Source: Paragorgia papillata
Taxonomy: Eukaryota; Cnidaria; Anthozoa; Scleralcyonacea; Coralliidae
Assembly (NCBI GenBank): GCA_035771165.1
Contig: JAWNZC010000122.1
Coordinates: 871,001-935,000 of the forward strand
Direction: 5' to 3'
DNA: 64,000 bases
Under the pieces are notes generated by a model. It was not told where the DNA came from and did not search any database. It saw nothing but the letters and a program-made list of their open reading frames with translations. The translations under genes were made by a program, and so were the position numbers. Positions 43,979 to 54,296 of this stretch are shown here, one piece after another (position 1 is the stretch's first letter; the number at the start of each line of letters is the position of its first letter).

Positions 43979-44158
43979 CAAAACAAGTATTCTTTGGCGC
44001 TCAGCAAGTTCACCAGGCTGGTTTCATTGGTGGAAACTATGACCGACGATAAACGGATGAATGAATACGCTCCCATGATCCTTGCTGGTCATTTGAACAT
44101 GGCAATTTGCTATTTAAAACTTGGCAAAAACCACGAGTGTATTGTAAGCTGTGATAAG
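43979..44158 (+). CDS. FKBP4: FKBP4-type immunophilin, exon 6 (TPR 1-2)
   Basis: Encodes QNKYSLALSKFTRLVSLVE through the TPR 2 signature GHLNMAICYLKLGKNHECIV; N308 matches the Hsp90-clamp Asn. Acceptor CCATATAG|CAA, donor AAG|GTAACA, phase 0. Confidence 0.95.
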
Positions 44159-45119
44159 GTAACATTATACCGGGAGTATAATTTTCACATTTTGCTCTGA
44201 TGAAAGGCTCCGCTCGAAACATCAGTATTTCGTTATCAAAGCTATTCTCGGTAATTGGAAAAATTATTGTGCGACCGCGAACCATTGGACTCTAAGTAAA
44301 CTGTAACGCTAACTCCATAAGTCAGGCCCTATGAATGGATGAAGCCAAAAATCTTTAAATGTTAGTTTTTCTGAGTTTTGAGCTGAAATACTTTATAAAG
44401 GCACGCCACATATTTCATACTAATACATGCTCGTCCACTTCTCTAGCTTTTTCATATAAAACTACGATATATTTATTTTTGCCATAAAAATACCACTGTC
44501 TCACAAGCGCCAAAAATGTCGCATGTCTACCGTTCTTTAACCGTATTATAAAATACGCCATGCACATGCGATTGCGATCAACCATGGCGGATTTACAGGT
44601 GTTTGAAGAGAATAATAATGTGCCGTTTGTGGTTTCCTGGCTTCGGAGAAAAGGCTTGGACAACTTAGTTGAGACGTTAACGTTTGAAAGTAATTTCTGA
44701 CCTTTATTTTATAAATATATGTTTATGTTTAATAATATGGATGGTCACGGCCGCTTCAGTTGTCTGACAATATAAACATCTGCTTCTTTAAATTCCCATG
44801 GGTGGGGAATTTGCATCAATTTCAAGACCCCTTGTAGGGATTTTGAGTACAGCAATGCTGACCCCATGGTGGGGCATTTGCAGTATTCTAACGCAAAAAT
44901 GTCAAATGCCCGGGGAGGGGATGGTCACGCTTGGAATTAATTGAGACATTACCGACGAAGATAATTCGAATTAAATTCGTCTTAATTAAATTCGTCTTAA
45001 TTATATTCGTCTATTGTGCGACGTTTAGTAATAATTCTCGGCACATTTTCCCAAGTCAAGCCGACTACTGTATATGTTTGGTAAATAACATCTAAATTTA
45101 TTTCGGCTTTTTTTTGTAG
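44159..45119 (+). other. FKBP4: FKBP4 intron 6
   Basis: Contains a GCTCGAAACATCAGTATTT-type repeat word (44213), a 38-codon frame opening ACCATGGCGGATTTACAG at 44583-44699 with no recognised family, and a G-rich element (44735-44945) with GGATGGTCACG and CAAATGCCCGGGG words. Confidence 0.7.
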
Positions 45120-45170
45120 GCATTAGATCGTGATGAAAATAATATCAAAGGCTTATACAGAAAAGCAAGG
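45120..45170 (+). CDS. FKBP4: FKBP4-type immunophilin, exon 7 (TPR 3, 51 bp)
   Basis: Encodes ALDRDENNIKGLYRKAR, the highly conserved loop and helix of the third TPR unit, with the clamp Lys/Arg residues. Acceptor TTTTTGTAG|GCATTA, donor AGG|GTGAGT, phase 0. Confidence 0.94.
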
Positions 45171-45224
45171 GTGAGTATAAGAGTTTCATGTAGGCGCTAA
45201 ACCAGGATTCTGACTATAGTATTA

Positions 45225-45575
45225 AGCCCTAATCAAACGAGAACGCAAGTCATTGTAAGTTAGCTTACGATGACTTGCGATGCCACCAGTCAAACGTTGG
45301 CACAAGTCGTCGCAAGTTCTGCACTTCCGCTAGTTCCCACGCCTTTTCGCTAGTTCTCATGGTAGTTTATATGGCGACGGAGCACGAAAGACTTGCATCG
45401 ACTTGTGTTTTGTGTTCAAACGTTTCGCAAGTTGAAGAAAACTTGCGATGAAATTTGAACAAGATCAAATTAGTCGCAAGCTAACGCAAGTCATTGCAAG
45501 CTGGCGGTCAAACGAGACACAAGCAAGCACAAGCTAAAACGTGCGATGACTTGCGTTCTCGTTTGATCAGGGCTT
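45225..45575. mobile_element. ACTTGCGATG-vocabulary element, copy 2
   Basis: The same ends, AAGCCCTAATCAAACGAGAA / TTCTCGTTTGATCAGGGCTT, and nearly the same interior as 35645-36016, with a small deletion near 45425. It lies in FKBP4 intron 7. Confidence 0.85.
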
Positions 45576-45589
45576 TAGGGTTTTGATGT

Positions 45590-45785
45590 AATATATCATA
45601 CACGAGTGAAAATCACGAGGCTGCAAGCCGAGTGATTTTTATTGTTTTCCAATGTTTTACAAACGCGAGCCGTGAACACTGAAAATTACGAGGCAATAGG
45701 CCGATTGATTATTGTTGTTCTCGAGTGTTTGTAACCCCTGGTAAAACACGATACACGAGTTTATGAAATAGCTTCTCAATCGTCT
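45590..45785. mobile_element. palindromic element, ATATATCATACACGAG type
   Basis: Starts AATATATCATACACGAGTG and ends CACGATACACGAGTTTATGA. The inside has repeated inverted AATCACGAGGC / CGAGTGATTTTTATTG words. Related by its end to the nested palindrome at 28813-28945. Confidence 0.6.
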
Positions 45786-45949
45786 ATTATAGTAGAATTC
45801 GGCAATTCGCGAGGCACTTGGTGATGTCGGTCCATATTAGATTAGACAATGGTGTATATTAGTACTGTTGAATTTATAATTAAGAAATGTGAAAATAAAT
45901 GGTTCTTTGCTTGTGCCATTTATTATCTGATTTCTGAATTATAAATTCA

Positions 45950-46690
45950 GTTTGCGCGACCTTTATGCTTATCATAAGCATATTGTTTTCCAGGAACGCG
46001 GATCACGAGGATCGTAAGTGATAGAAAGAGCACAGAAATAAGACTTAAAGGGTATTGGCAACAAAAATTAAGTTTGTCTAATTTGAAAGAACTCATAAAC
46101 TTGTAATAGAAGATCCTTTACAACTTTTTCGTATCTTTCTGCGTTTTCATGATATTTCAATTTGTTTGATATGTAAATAAGATGGTCTCTGACGTCAGGA
46201 GTGGGGTAAAATATTTTCATACAGAGCAAAATCACTTACATATCTAACGTGAAATGTTCAGCGTCGCAAGGAGTTTTTATGTGCACAGTTTCAAATGATT
46301 TCGATGAACAAACTTAGAGATATAACTGGTTTTGCTACATGTGAAAATATTTTACCCCACACCTGACGTCAGAGACCATCTCATTTACATATCAAACAAA
46401 TTGAAATATCTTGAAAACGAAGAGAGATACGAAAACGTTGTAAAGGATGTTCTATTACAATTTTATGAGTTCTTTCAAATTACACAAACTTAATTTTTGT
46501 TGCCGATACCCTTTAAGCAGGACTGTTTTGAAGATAGTAAGATTAGGTTTTGAGAAGTTATCTAGTTCGTTTGCTAAAGTGTTCCATACTCTTGATGTTC
46601 TATTAAAAAAAGATTTCTGAAAGGAGGATGTTTTACATCTATGAATTAAAAATTGAGCGATGTCAGGATTGATTCGATTATTTTATGACA
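45950..46690 (-). mobile_element. antisense CR1-like LINE fragment split by a TTAA MITE
   Basis: The - strand reads SSFQKSFFNRTSRVWNTLAN then FSKPNLTIFKTVLL, is interrupted by the MITE at 46047-46515, and continues in the same frame as SYFCALSITYDPRDPRSWKT, a CR1-type terminus. The fragment's 5' end stops roughly 25-35 bp before the FKBP4 exon 8 acceptor. Confidence 0.8.
46049..46512. mobile_element. intact TTAA MITE inserted in the LINE
   Basis: The ends TTAAAGGGTATTGGCAACAA and GTTGCCGATACCCTTTAA pair over about 200 bp. The interior has CTGACGTCAGGAGTGGGGTA and its complement. The duplicated TTAA and the restored LINE frame prove insertion by a TTAA-specific transposase. Confidence 0.9.
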
Positions 46691-46714
46691 CTATTATTTT
46701 TTTTTGCCGTAAAG

Positions 46715-46865
46715 GCTCAACTTTCCTTGCATTATTTGGACGAGTCTTTGGCAGTATTTCAAACAGTCTTAAAGCTTGATCCGAAGAATAAAGATGCTCG
46801 GTCTTATTATTTGGTCGCTAAAAAAAGTCTTGACGAGTACAGGAAAAAAGAAGTGAAAGTCTACG
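46715..46865 (+). CDS. FKBP4: FKBP4-type immunophilin, exon 8 (end of TPR)
   Basis: Encodes AQLSLHYLDESLAVFQTVLK and DPKNKDARSYYLVAKKSLDE, the last TPR helices and the start of the C-terminal helix. Acceptor GCCGTAAAG|GCTCAA is weak (AAAG) but keeps frame and homology. Donor TACG|GTAAGT, phase 1. Confidence 0.93.
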
Positions 46866-46900
46866 GTAAGTTGCATTGCGCTTTATTTTTGAAATATTAA

Positions 46901-47682
46901 AGTGGTTTTCTGATGAAAATATTGTCGGTAATATTTTCTTTTATAATCCTAAAGATATTATCATTATGGTACTTGATATTTGTGCAAAGTTTCATTTCGA
47001 AATTCCCCAAAACAAAGTTGTATTTTACGTGCGAAGTTTGTATTTTGGAGCGCCGCCATTAAATTGGCCGTGTTTGAGAAGAAGGAGTTAAGGAGAACTT
47101 ATGACGTCCTAGACTCAGTAAAAGGTCATTGACTCATAGTCAATCGAGATATGGTCTGGAAACTCAGCTAAAGTCTTTGGTCTATCTTTTTGTTTGACTT
47201 TATGCATTTCTGTGCACGGTGTACGGTCACTGAACACATTGTATTTTAGTATAATGAACGAATTGTCCAATAGCAACGTTTCAGTTCAGTCACTCAACCG
47301 TGCTATTTAAATATTAATAAACCTAAAACAAAGGATGTGCACGGTGTAAGGTACGGTTCAACATAAAATCACAGCTCATTATAGGCGCTTTGAAGTTTGC
47401 CGAGTTTCCAGACCATATCTCGATTGACTATGATTGACTCAATAAAGGGTCACTGTTGTAATTGAGTCTATGACGTCATAAGCTTCCTCGACTCATTCTT
47501 CTCAAGCTCGGCCACTTTAATGGCTGGCGGTGCTCCAAAATACAAACTTTACACGTAAAATACCACCTTTTCTTCAACGAATTTTGAAATGAAACTTTGC
47601 ACGATTACCAACTACTGTACCATATAATATCTTTAGGATTATGCAAAAACATTGCCAACAATATTTTCATCAGAGAACCACT
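46901..47682. mobile_element. TTAA MITE, AGTGGTTTTCTGATG family, with a nested MITE
   Basis: TTAA at 46897-46900 and 47683-47686. The ends AGTGGTTTTCTGATGAAAAT / TTTTCATCAGAGAACCACT match 30438-30905. Its centre is split by the element at 47135-47432. Confidence 0.85.
47135..47432. mobile_element. MITE with CATAGTCAATCGAGATATGG ends
   Basis: Inverted ends CATAGTCAATCGAGATATGG / CCATATCTCGATTGACTATG are flanked by ATTGACT on both sides (47128-47134, 47433-47439). The inside shares AACCTAAAACAAAGGAT and TTTAAATATTAATAAACC with 12501-12818. Confidence 0.88.
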
Positions 47683-47686
47683 TTAA

Positions 47687-48053
47687 AGGCCTATGAAGCG
47701 GAAATGAATTCTGTTTTATTGGAAAGGACACTTAATATATGACAAAGTAATATATTTTGCAGTTTTTCGTTCCCTCGTTCCGTTTTTGAAATATTCCAAG
47801 GTTGTTTGACATGCAAACATTTTGACGTCACGTGTGTTTAATGAGTTATCGGAGGAGATTAGATGTATCGTTGCTATTATCAAACCACATTAATTCGAAG
47901 GAAGTGTGTGTGTTTCTCCCACAACACCAAACATGTAGATTTTTAAATGATTATGTTTAAAGGAGACGAAAAACTGCAAAAGGTGTTACTCTGTCATTTT
48001 AAGTGTTCTTTCAAATAAGACAAACTTGATTTTCAAACTTTTATAGGAACATT
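47687..48053. mobile_element. TTAA MITE, AGTGCC family, diverged copy
   Basis: It shares its left TTAA (47683-47686) with the preceding MITE and ends before TTAA at 48054-48057. The arms include AGGCCTATGAAGCGG and TTTTATAGGAACA, related to 19569-20041. Confidence 0.75.
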
Positions 48054-48174
48054 AAGCAAGTTCAAAAATTCGGATGATTACATGTAATCCGCAGTGCCTG
48101 CGTTACTCTTTCGTGTCGAAAACATCTTTCAGCTTCGTATAACATCCTCAAGTTGTTTTTATTTGTAATTTTAG

Positions 48175-48539
48175 CCAACATGTTCGACAAGTTTGCTGCA
48201 AGGGATGCCGAAAAGACTGCCCATTCTCAAGGCGAAGAACTTACAGATGGCAAAGATGTTTTCACAAGAGCGGAAGAAGAAGCGCAAAGGACTTTTGGAA
48301 GCGAAGCAGGTTCCGACAATGTCACGCCGAAGGCTAGTGAAGAGAAAAACACTTCAGTTGAAGAGGCAAAAAATCCCGACAGCGGAGAAGCAGAGAAAAC
48401 GCAGTCAGCTCAGCAGACCGTGGCTAAAACATCGACCGAAGGTGACTCGGAAAATCCCGTTGAGCGTTCGGGTACTGTCGAAAAGAATGGCGACGTCGAG
48501 GCTTTGGGACCTGAAGTGGCTTCTGAAAAAGCAAGCTGA
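48175..48539 (+). CDS. FKBP4: FKBP4-type immunophilin, exon 9 (C-terminal tail)
   Basis: Continues ANMFDKFAARDAEK, the conserved helix after the TPR in FKBP52, then an acidic, Ser/Thr/Glu-rich unstructured tail of about 110 residues ending SEKAS, stop TGA at 48537-48539. Acceptor GTAATTTTAG|CCAAC, phase 1. No canonical AATAAA was noticed in the next few hundred bases; the 3' UTR runs straight into a MITE. Confidence 0.95.
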
Positions 48540-49258
48540 GGGAATTTAAGCTAACTGAAAAGAGTAACTTGCTATTTTAGATAAAATGTTTGAGCAGCTT
48601 GGCGTTAGCCGTTGTTTGGATTTTTTTAAATAATTACTAATTAAGTCTGTCTTATTTGAAAGAACACTTAAAATGATAGAGTAACATCTTTTGAAGTTTT
48701 TCGTTTCCTTGCTTCGTTGTTGAAATATTTCAGTTTGTTTGATATGTAAATTAAACATTTTGACGTCACATGTGCATAATGAGTTACTGAGAAAAGTTAT
48801 ATATCTTTGCTATTATCAAACCGAAATAATTCGAAGGAAGCGTCTGCGCGTGTTTCGCCCAGAACACTACACATGTAGATTGTCAAGCGATTATATTTGA
48901 TAATAGCAAAGATATATAACTTTTTCAATAAGTCATATGCACGTATGACGTCAAAATGTTTAATTTAATGTATATCAATCAAACTGAAATATCTTAGGTG
49001 GCCGGCCAAGGCTTCAAAATATTACTTTTGATGGCATTTCTTGTTACAAGCAGGCAACCATACTAAATCGTATCGGATAGTGTATACTTTGAAGGTGAGG
49101 GTGTTGGCAGCCGTAATTATTGATTTATATACTAAAATTTAGAGCTTTTTGAAAGCACAATGTGATGGATGGGATATCTGTAAAGTACTGCCTATTTACG
49201 TTTGTGTTTTTTTTTAATTGGCTAATTCAGAATGCTATCTAATCAGCGTGCCTGAAGT

Positions 49259-49403
49259 CAGAGGCGTAGCCAGGATTTTTTGTCAAGGGGGGCCAGGAAA
49301 AACCTAGGGGGGGCAGCTTAACTGAGGCATATGAAGCCAAATTTTCTCAGGGGGGCAGCACTTTTGCCAGGGGGGCCGGGGCCCCCTTCTGGCTACGCCT
49401 CTG
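49259..49403. mobile_element. 145-bp hAT-like MITE, GGCGTAGCCAGG ends
   Basis: The ends are CAGAGGCGTAGCCAGGATTT and TTCTGGCTACGCCTCTG, flanked by CCTGAAGT on both sides (49251-49258, 49404-49411). The empty site exists at 4200-4225 (complement). The inside is G-rich, like 4776-5314 and 28710-29255. Confidence 0.9.
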
Positions 49404-49920
49404 CCTGAAGTTCTGATTATTCTAGTTCGCATAGCTCACAATTATAAACAAACAAGAAACATAGCGCAAATTCGCCTAAATATAACACTTAGAGGAACAG
49501 CCACAAAAATGTGAAAACTTTTTGTTACAAGCAGGCAACCACCATATAAATGTAGCTTAGACATTCATCAAGATGACTAGGCAGGTTGCCTTCCGTGTAT
49601 CACCGGATAGAACGGTTGAACCAGTGAGTTAAATGTCTAAGGATATTATGAGCAACACTATACTGTAGTACAAAAGCTCAGCTTTATAACAGTAGATACA
49701 TGGCGGTGTCAGCAAACTACCAAAATAAAACGAAGTAATTTACGAGTATGAGACTTTCCTGTAGCTACCAAGTCTAACAAATTTCTGATTCTTGGCAAGC
49801 TTACCGTGGCTTTGCTTCGAAGTATTACATTTAGGTGTATTCACGCCATATTTCTTGTTTGTTTATGATTGTGAGTTATGTGAATTAGAATAATCAGAAC
49901 TTCAGGCACGCTGATTGGAT

Positions 49921-50538
49921 CTACAATTCTTTAGTTCAGCCATATTTCGATTATTGTAGTGTAGTTTGGGGAACTTGTGGGAAAACTTTATCTGAGAAGT
50001 TGCAAAAACTTCAGAATCGCGCAGCCCGAGTGTTGACCTTTTCAAACTATGATACCAATGCTGATAGTCTATTTGAAAGTCTAATGTGGAATAATCTAAG
50101 TACACAACAACAAATCCAAAAAGCCTTGATGGTCTTTAAATCTTTAAACGGTCTTACCCCACATTATTTACGTTCTAAATTTTTGAATCGTAGCGATATA
50201 ACTTCTTATTCACTACGAGACTCTGTGAACAAACTAGCTGTTCCTTTACCGCGCACCAACTATTTTAAGAATAGTTTTAGCTATAGTGGTGCCGTCCTTT
50301 GGAACAGCTTACCTTGTGAGGCAAGGCAAGCTAACTCTCTGAACGAGTTTCGACAGTTATTGAATTCTTATATTGAAGATGGGCACGGCATTCATGGAAA
50401 ACAGGTTTAATTAATAATAGCATGTATTAGTGTATTAGCAATAGATTGTATTAATGTATTTTGTATGATTTCAACATTTTTGTATATAGTTTTAGACACC
50501 TGATGATTTTACCGTGGGTAAATAAAGTTTCAATTTCA
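49921..50538 (+). mobile_element. 5'-truncated CR1/L2-like LINE with intact terminal ORF
   Basis: Flanked by ATTGGAT on both sides (49914-49920, 50539-50545). The frame 49922-50410 is open and encodes the reverse transcriptase C-terminus: PYFDYCSVVWGTCG, LQKLQNRAARVLTF, then SYSGAVLWNSLPCEAR and stop TAA. A short 3' UTR ends AATAAAGTTTCAATTTC. The open frame suggests a recent insertion. Confidence 0.9.
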
Positions 50539-50943
50539 ATTGGATAGCATTCTGAATTAGCCATTCAAATAAAACACAAACGTAAAATAGGCAGACTTTA
50601 CAGATATCCCATCCATCATATTGTGCTTTCAAAAAGCTCTAAATTTTAGTATGTAACTCAATAATTACGGCTGCCAACACCCTCACCTTCAAAGTATACA
50701 CCATCCGATTCGATTTAGCATGGTTGCCTGCTTGTAACAAAAAATGCCATCAACGGTGTTTTCGAGACACTTTAATCGAGGTTGGCCGTCCGTCTATCTC
50801 AAGAACGAAGCATGGAAACGAAACTCTTCAGAAGTTGTTACTCTATCATTTTAAGTGTTCTTTCAAATAAGACAAACTTAGGACTTTAAAGGTATCCCAG
50901 ACTTGTGTGAACCAACAGGCGTCAAAATGTTAGCAAGTGTTAA

Positions 50944-52118
50944 AGTGCTTATATCACTTGTGGGGTTTTAACGTATAGCTGGCTCCATACAGTTTCTTGA
51001 AAAATGGAAAATACAAGTTTGAGAGTCCAAAACACGTGAGTAAACAATTCGGAAAAAGAATAAAACTAAATGTTATGCTTAGTTAAACAGTCTGACAATC
51101 AAAAACTGTTACCAAATAAATAGCAACAGTTGTTGCTATAGTAGCAATGACGTTTCAAAATGGCTGTCAGTTACCCTTCAAACTAGTTTAATTCGAAAAG
51201 AACTTTGGTGACCCCCAATTGTTTTTTTCATTAAAACTTTTCTTGTAGTATGGGTAATCAATAGGCCGATTTAAAAAAAATTCTGTAGAACGAAATTTTT
51301 TAAAAATTAACAAATTATTATTCTTTCTACAGTATTTTTTTTAAATCGGCCTATTGACTACTCATACTTCAAGAAAAGTTTTAATTAAAAAAAAATTGGG
51401 GGTCACCAAAGTTTTTTTCCAATTAAATTAGTTTGAAGGGTAATTGGCAGCCATTTTGAAATGTCATTGTTGCCATAACAACAACTGTTGCTATTTATTT
51501 GGTAACAGTTTTTGATTGTCCGACTGTTTAACTATGCATAACATTTAGTTTTATTCTTTTTCCGAATTGTTTATGCACGTGTTTTGGACTCTCAAACTTG
51601 TATTTTCCATTTTTTCAAGAAACTGACTGTATGGAGCCACCTTAAATAGAGCAGAAAAAATCAGTTAATAAGTTATTTTGCCGTTTTTGATTTAGTCAAA
51701 TAGTTCCTGACATATTGGCTTCTGAACATGCCAATTCTCAAAAATTTCCGTCGTTCATTTTAACACCTTGGGGGCCTGGGACTCAGGAACGAGTCAATCC
51801 AAAACAACTACGTTTCGGCTTATTGATTCACAAAAACACATATATTTGACTGAAAAATCGAAATGTCGAGCTCACACCCGTTTTCCAGTACGCACGAGAG
51901 TTCCAACTAAGAAGACAGTCGGCTTAGGTTCCCAAGTCCCAGACCCCCGTGCTTAAAAATGAACGACGGAAATTTTGGGGGGAAAGCCGAAATTGGCATG
52001 TTTAAAGGCTTATATCTCAGAAACTATTAAAGTCAATCAAAAACGGCAAAATAACTTATTAACTAACTTTTTTTGCTCTATTCAAGTACGTTAAAACCCC
52101 ACAAGTGATATAAGCACT
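50944..52118. mobile_element. TTAA-flanked palindromic element with a second palindrome inserted in one arm
   Basis: The outer ends AGTGCTTATATCACTTGTGG / CCACAAGTGATATAAGCACT have TTAA at 50940-50943 and 52119-52122. The left arm is split by a palindrome (about 50986-51650) with ends GGCTCCATACAGTTTCTTG. The GGAGCCACCTTAAA end of the inner family also occurs at 25416. ORF 51768-51956 is not credible. Confidence 0.8.
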
Positions 52119-52379
52119 TTAATAAAGCAATGATGACTGAAAGATTAGAATGTAGTAAAACGACCTCCCTCTGTCCGAAGGGCAAAGCATGCATATTTGA
52201 CTTTTCTAACCTCCAAGGTGACTGTCTGGCCTAGCTAGCTGAGATCCCGCAGTCAATTCAGACCTTAGTATTGCATAGCTATATGAACAATTCAGTGATT
52301 CCTTGTATGTTCCCATGGTGAGAAATTGTAACTGTGATAGCGAAAATTTGTGGTAACACCAGTGTCCACGGGGTTTTTT

Positions 52380-52590
52380 GGGGGTTGTCACGATTTTGCA
52401 TTTTTGCACTTTTTACTTCCGCTACAAATCATGCTTCCGGTGAGTTGTGTTAGCCGTGTGACTGAGTGAAGTTCTTTGCTCCTTTTGCTTTTGGAGTTGG
52501 ACAAAAAGTTGAACAGCTTTGCATTTTGATCAAGGTTTTTTTTTGCACGTTCGTAAATTTTGAAAGTGATTGACTGACTTTGTAGTATAC
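52380..52590 (+). repeat. 5S-SINE tail fragment
   Basis: Matches 11325-11530 (ACTTTTTACTTCCGCTAC, AGCCGTGTGACTGAGTG, TTTTGGAGTTGGACAAAAAG) without the 5S-like head. Confidence 0.75.
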
Positions 52591-52752
52591 TCATCGTGGT
52601 CCACCCTTATAATAGCCGCCACCGGTGATGCATGGATGACTTCTATTTCTTATAATTTACCGAGTTTTTGACCAAATTTATCCCCCTTAGACTTAAATTA
52701 TCCCGAATGATCCCTTTTTACAAATGAGACCTTTATAACGATATGGGCTTTA

Positions 52753-53290
52753 AATTATTGGATGAGGTTGAGCATGATATCAAGAATTATCAAGGCCGAG
52801 GTTTGTGTTATCTGCCGAAGCCGAAAGCTGAGGCGGATAACACAAACAGAGGCCTTGATAATTCTTGATATCATGCGATAACCGAATTCAATAATTGTTT
52901 TATTATACAATTATAAATGTAGAAGCCTTTAGAAAGTTTTTTACAAAGTTAGGTAAAATAGTAAATATTCATACCGTCTTCAGTTCGAGGTTCGCTAACT
53001 TTTTTCGCTTTCAAATACAATTTTCTCCTTCAAACACTGCTTTAAACTCTAACAGCTGTATGTGTAGCTTGCTTGTTTTTTCTTGGTGGTTTTAGCGTCA
53101 ACAAAACGTGCCAAATCCGCCGGATTAATCCGCTTCTGATCTTCACTCCTAAGGACGGCCGCCATGTTTGTTTTGTTTAAACCGCTGGCCAGCGCGTCAT
53201 AGCTACAGACATCAAGAATTATCTGTAGGTTTTTAGCCAATCACAGTCGAGATTGTATCAGCATTGTATAATAATATTAGTTATGTATCA
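52753..53290. mobile_element. palindrome plus ATGGCGGCC-headed segment
   Basis: A hairpin (52753-52895) has GCATGATATCAAGAATTATC / GATAATTCTTGATATCATGC arms. It is followed on the - strand by a frame starting AACAAACATGGCGGCCGTCC (near 53170) that encodes ADLARFVDAKTTKKKQ and stops at about 53095. Further out is an ATTGG-type word, GCCAATCACAGTCGAG. Layout resembles 43150-43955. Confidence 0.55.
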
Positions 53291-53914
53291 CCTATGACCG
53301 GGGACTATGGCGGGGGTATATATTGGGGATTCGTTTTCGAGGTGCAACGTTGGAAGAGTTAGCCTGCGTGCAGACTCATATTATCACTGTCAAATCCAAT
53401 ATGGACATTGATATGGAGCCGCATTGATATGATCTTCTTCAGCTTGTCAAGTTTAACATTATACCATGCAGAAGCCATCCGTGTTTTCTCTGTTCATATT
53501 TAATTTGGGTTAGATATCTAATGTTTTAAATTTTATAACGAATGTACTATCTCTTTTTGAACCAAATTCCTGGCTCTGGTTCAGCAAAGCGTTTTCTTAC
53601 CACTATTGTGTTGTGATTGTAGTCAGTGCTATGAGTACCTAATGATGTGTGAGATGTGTTATAGATCGTTTTCATCTGACGTCACGGCGGCCATATTGGT
53701 GTACCAAAACAATGAAATGGCGGCCATATTGGTGTACCATCTTTATCCTATGGGAATTTAGCTCTATTCTTATTCAAATATTTCGTATTGTTTCACCGCC
53801 CCAATGGGGCGCCACCGATCACGTGAGTCGTCGTTCGTTTGAACAGAACCAGCTGGTCACACAGGAACATCCGTTAATAACAGCCACTCTATGCCTATGG
53901 TCTTTTCGTCGAGC

Positions 53915-54148
53915 TCAGCCAGGCCGTCTCGGCCACGAGGCGACTTGTAGATTGGCGGAGATCAGGTGATCCACCGTCTGGGGGTAGCCGCAAGGACAGG
54001 AGTCGGACTCCACGGCTCGAATCTTGTGAAGGATGGAGGGCCATCCAGTACGGAGGCGGTTCAGCCTGACCCTGGCGCGGCAGATGGCATCCAGGCGGCT
54101 CCAGGCAAGTTGGTTCGGGTATGAAGTTGTGCAGGAAGGTGTCGACAC
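53915..54148 (-). pseudogene. jockey-type LINE reverse transcriptase tail fragment
   Basis: The - strand encodes RVRLNRLRTGW, then SDSCPCGYPQTVDHLI, matching the RLRTG ... C-x-CG ... QT-x-(E/D)H zinc-knuckle-like end of jockey-type LINEs. It is GC-rich compared with its surroundings and lacks the rest of the gene. Confidence 0.7.
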
Positions 54149-54296
54149 CTTGCCAGGCTTCCTTCCAGCTCTGCTCTACCCACGATGTCGACAGGGGGGA
54201 GCGGGAGTGAATTTCTTTAGCGAGGAGGGAGAAGTGTGGGCGGCAGATTCGTTGCGACAGGGGGGGGAGCGGGAGTGAATTTCTTTAGCGAGGAGG

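Larger units (their letters stand above)
48995..50794. mobile_element. foldback element, copy 2, carrying two further insertions
   Basis: Related to 3274-4472 with its interior inverted. Host MITE sequence TATCT flanks it on both sides (48990-48994, 50795-50799). It contains the 145-bp hAT-like element 49259-49403 and the LINE fragment 49921-50538. Confidence 0.8.
48636..50895. mobile_element. AGTGCC-family TTAA MITE split by a nested stack
   Basis: The left part (48636-48994) and right part (50800-50895) together match 19569-20041. Between them sits the foldback at 48995-50794. Confidence 0.75.
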
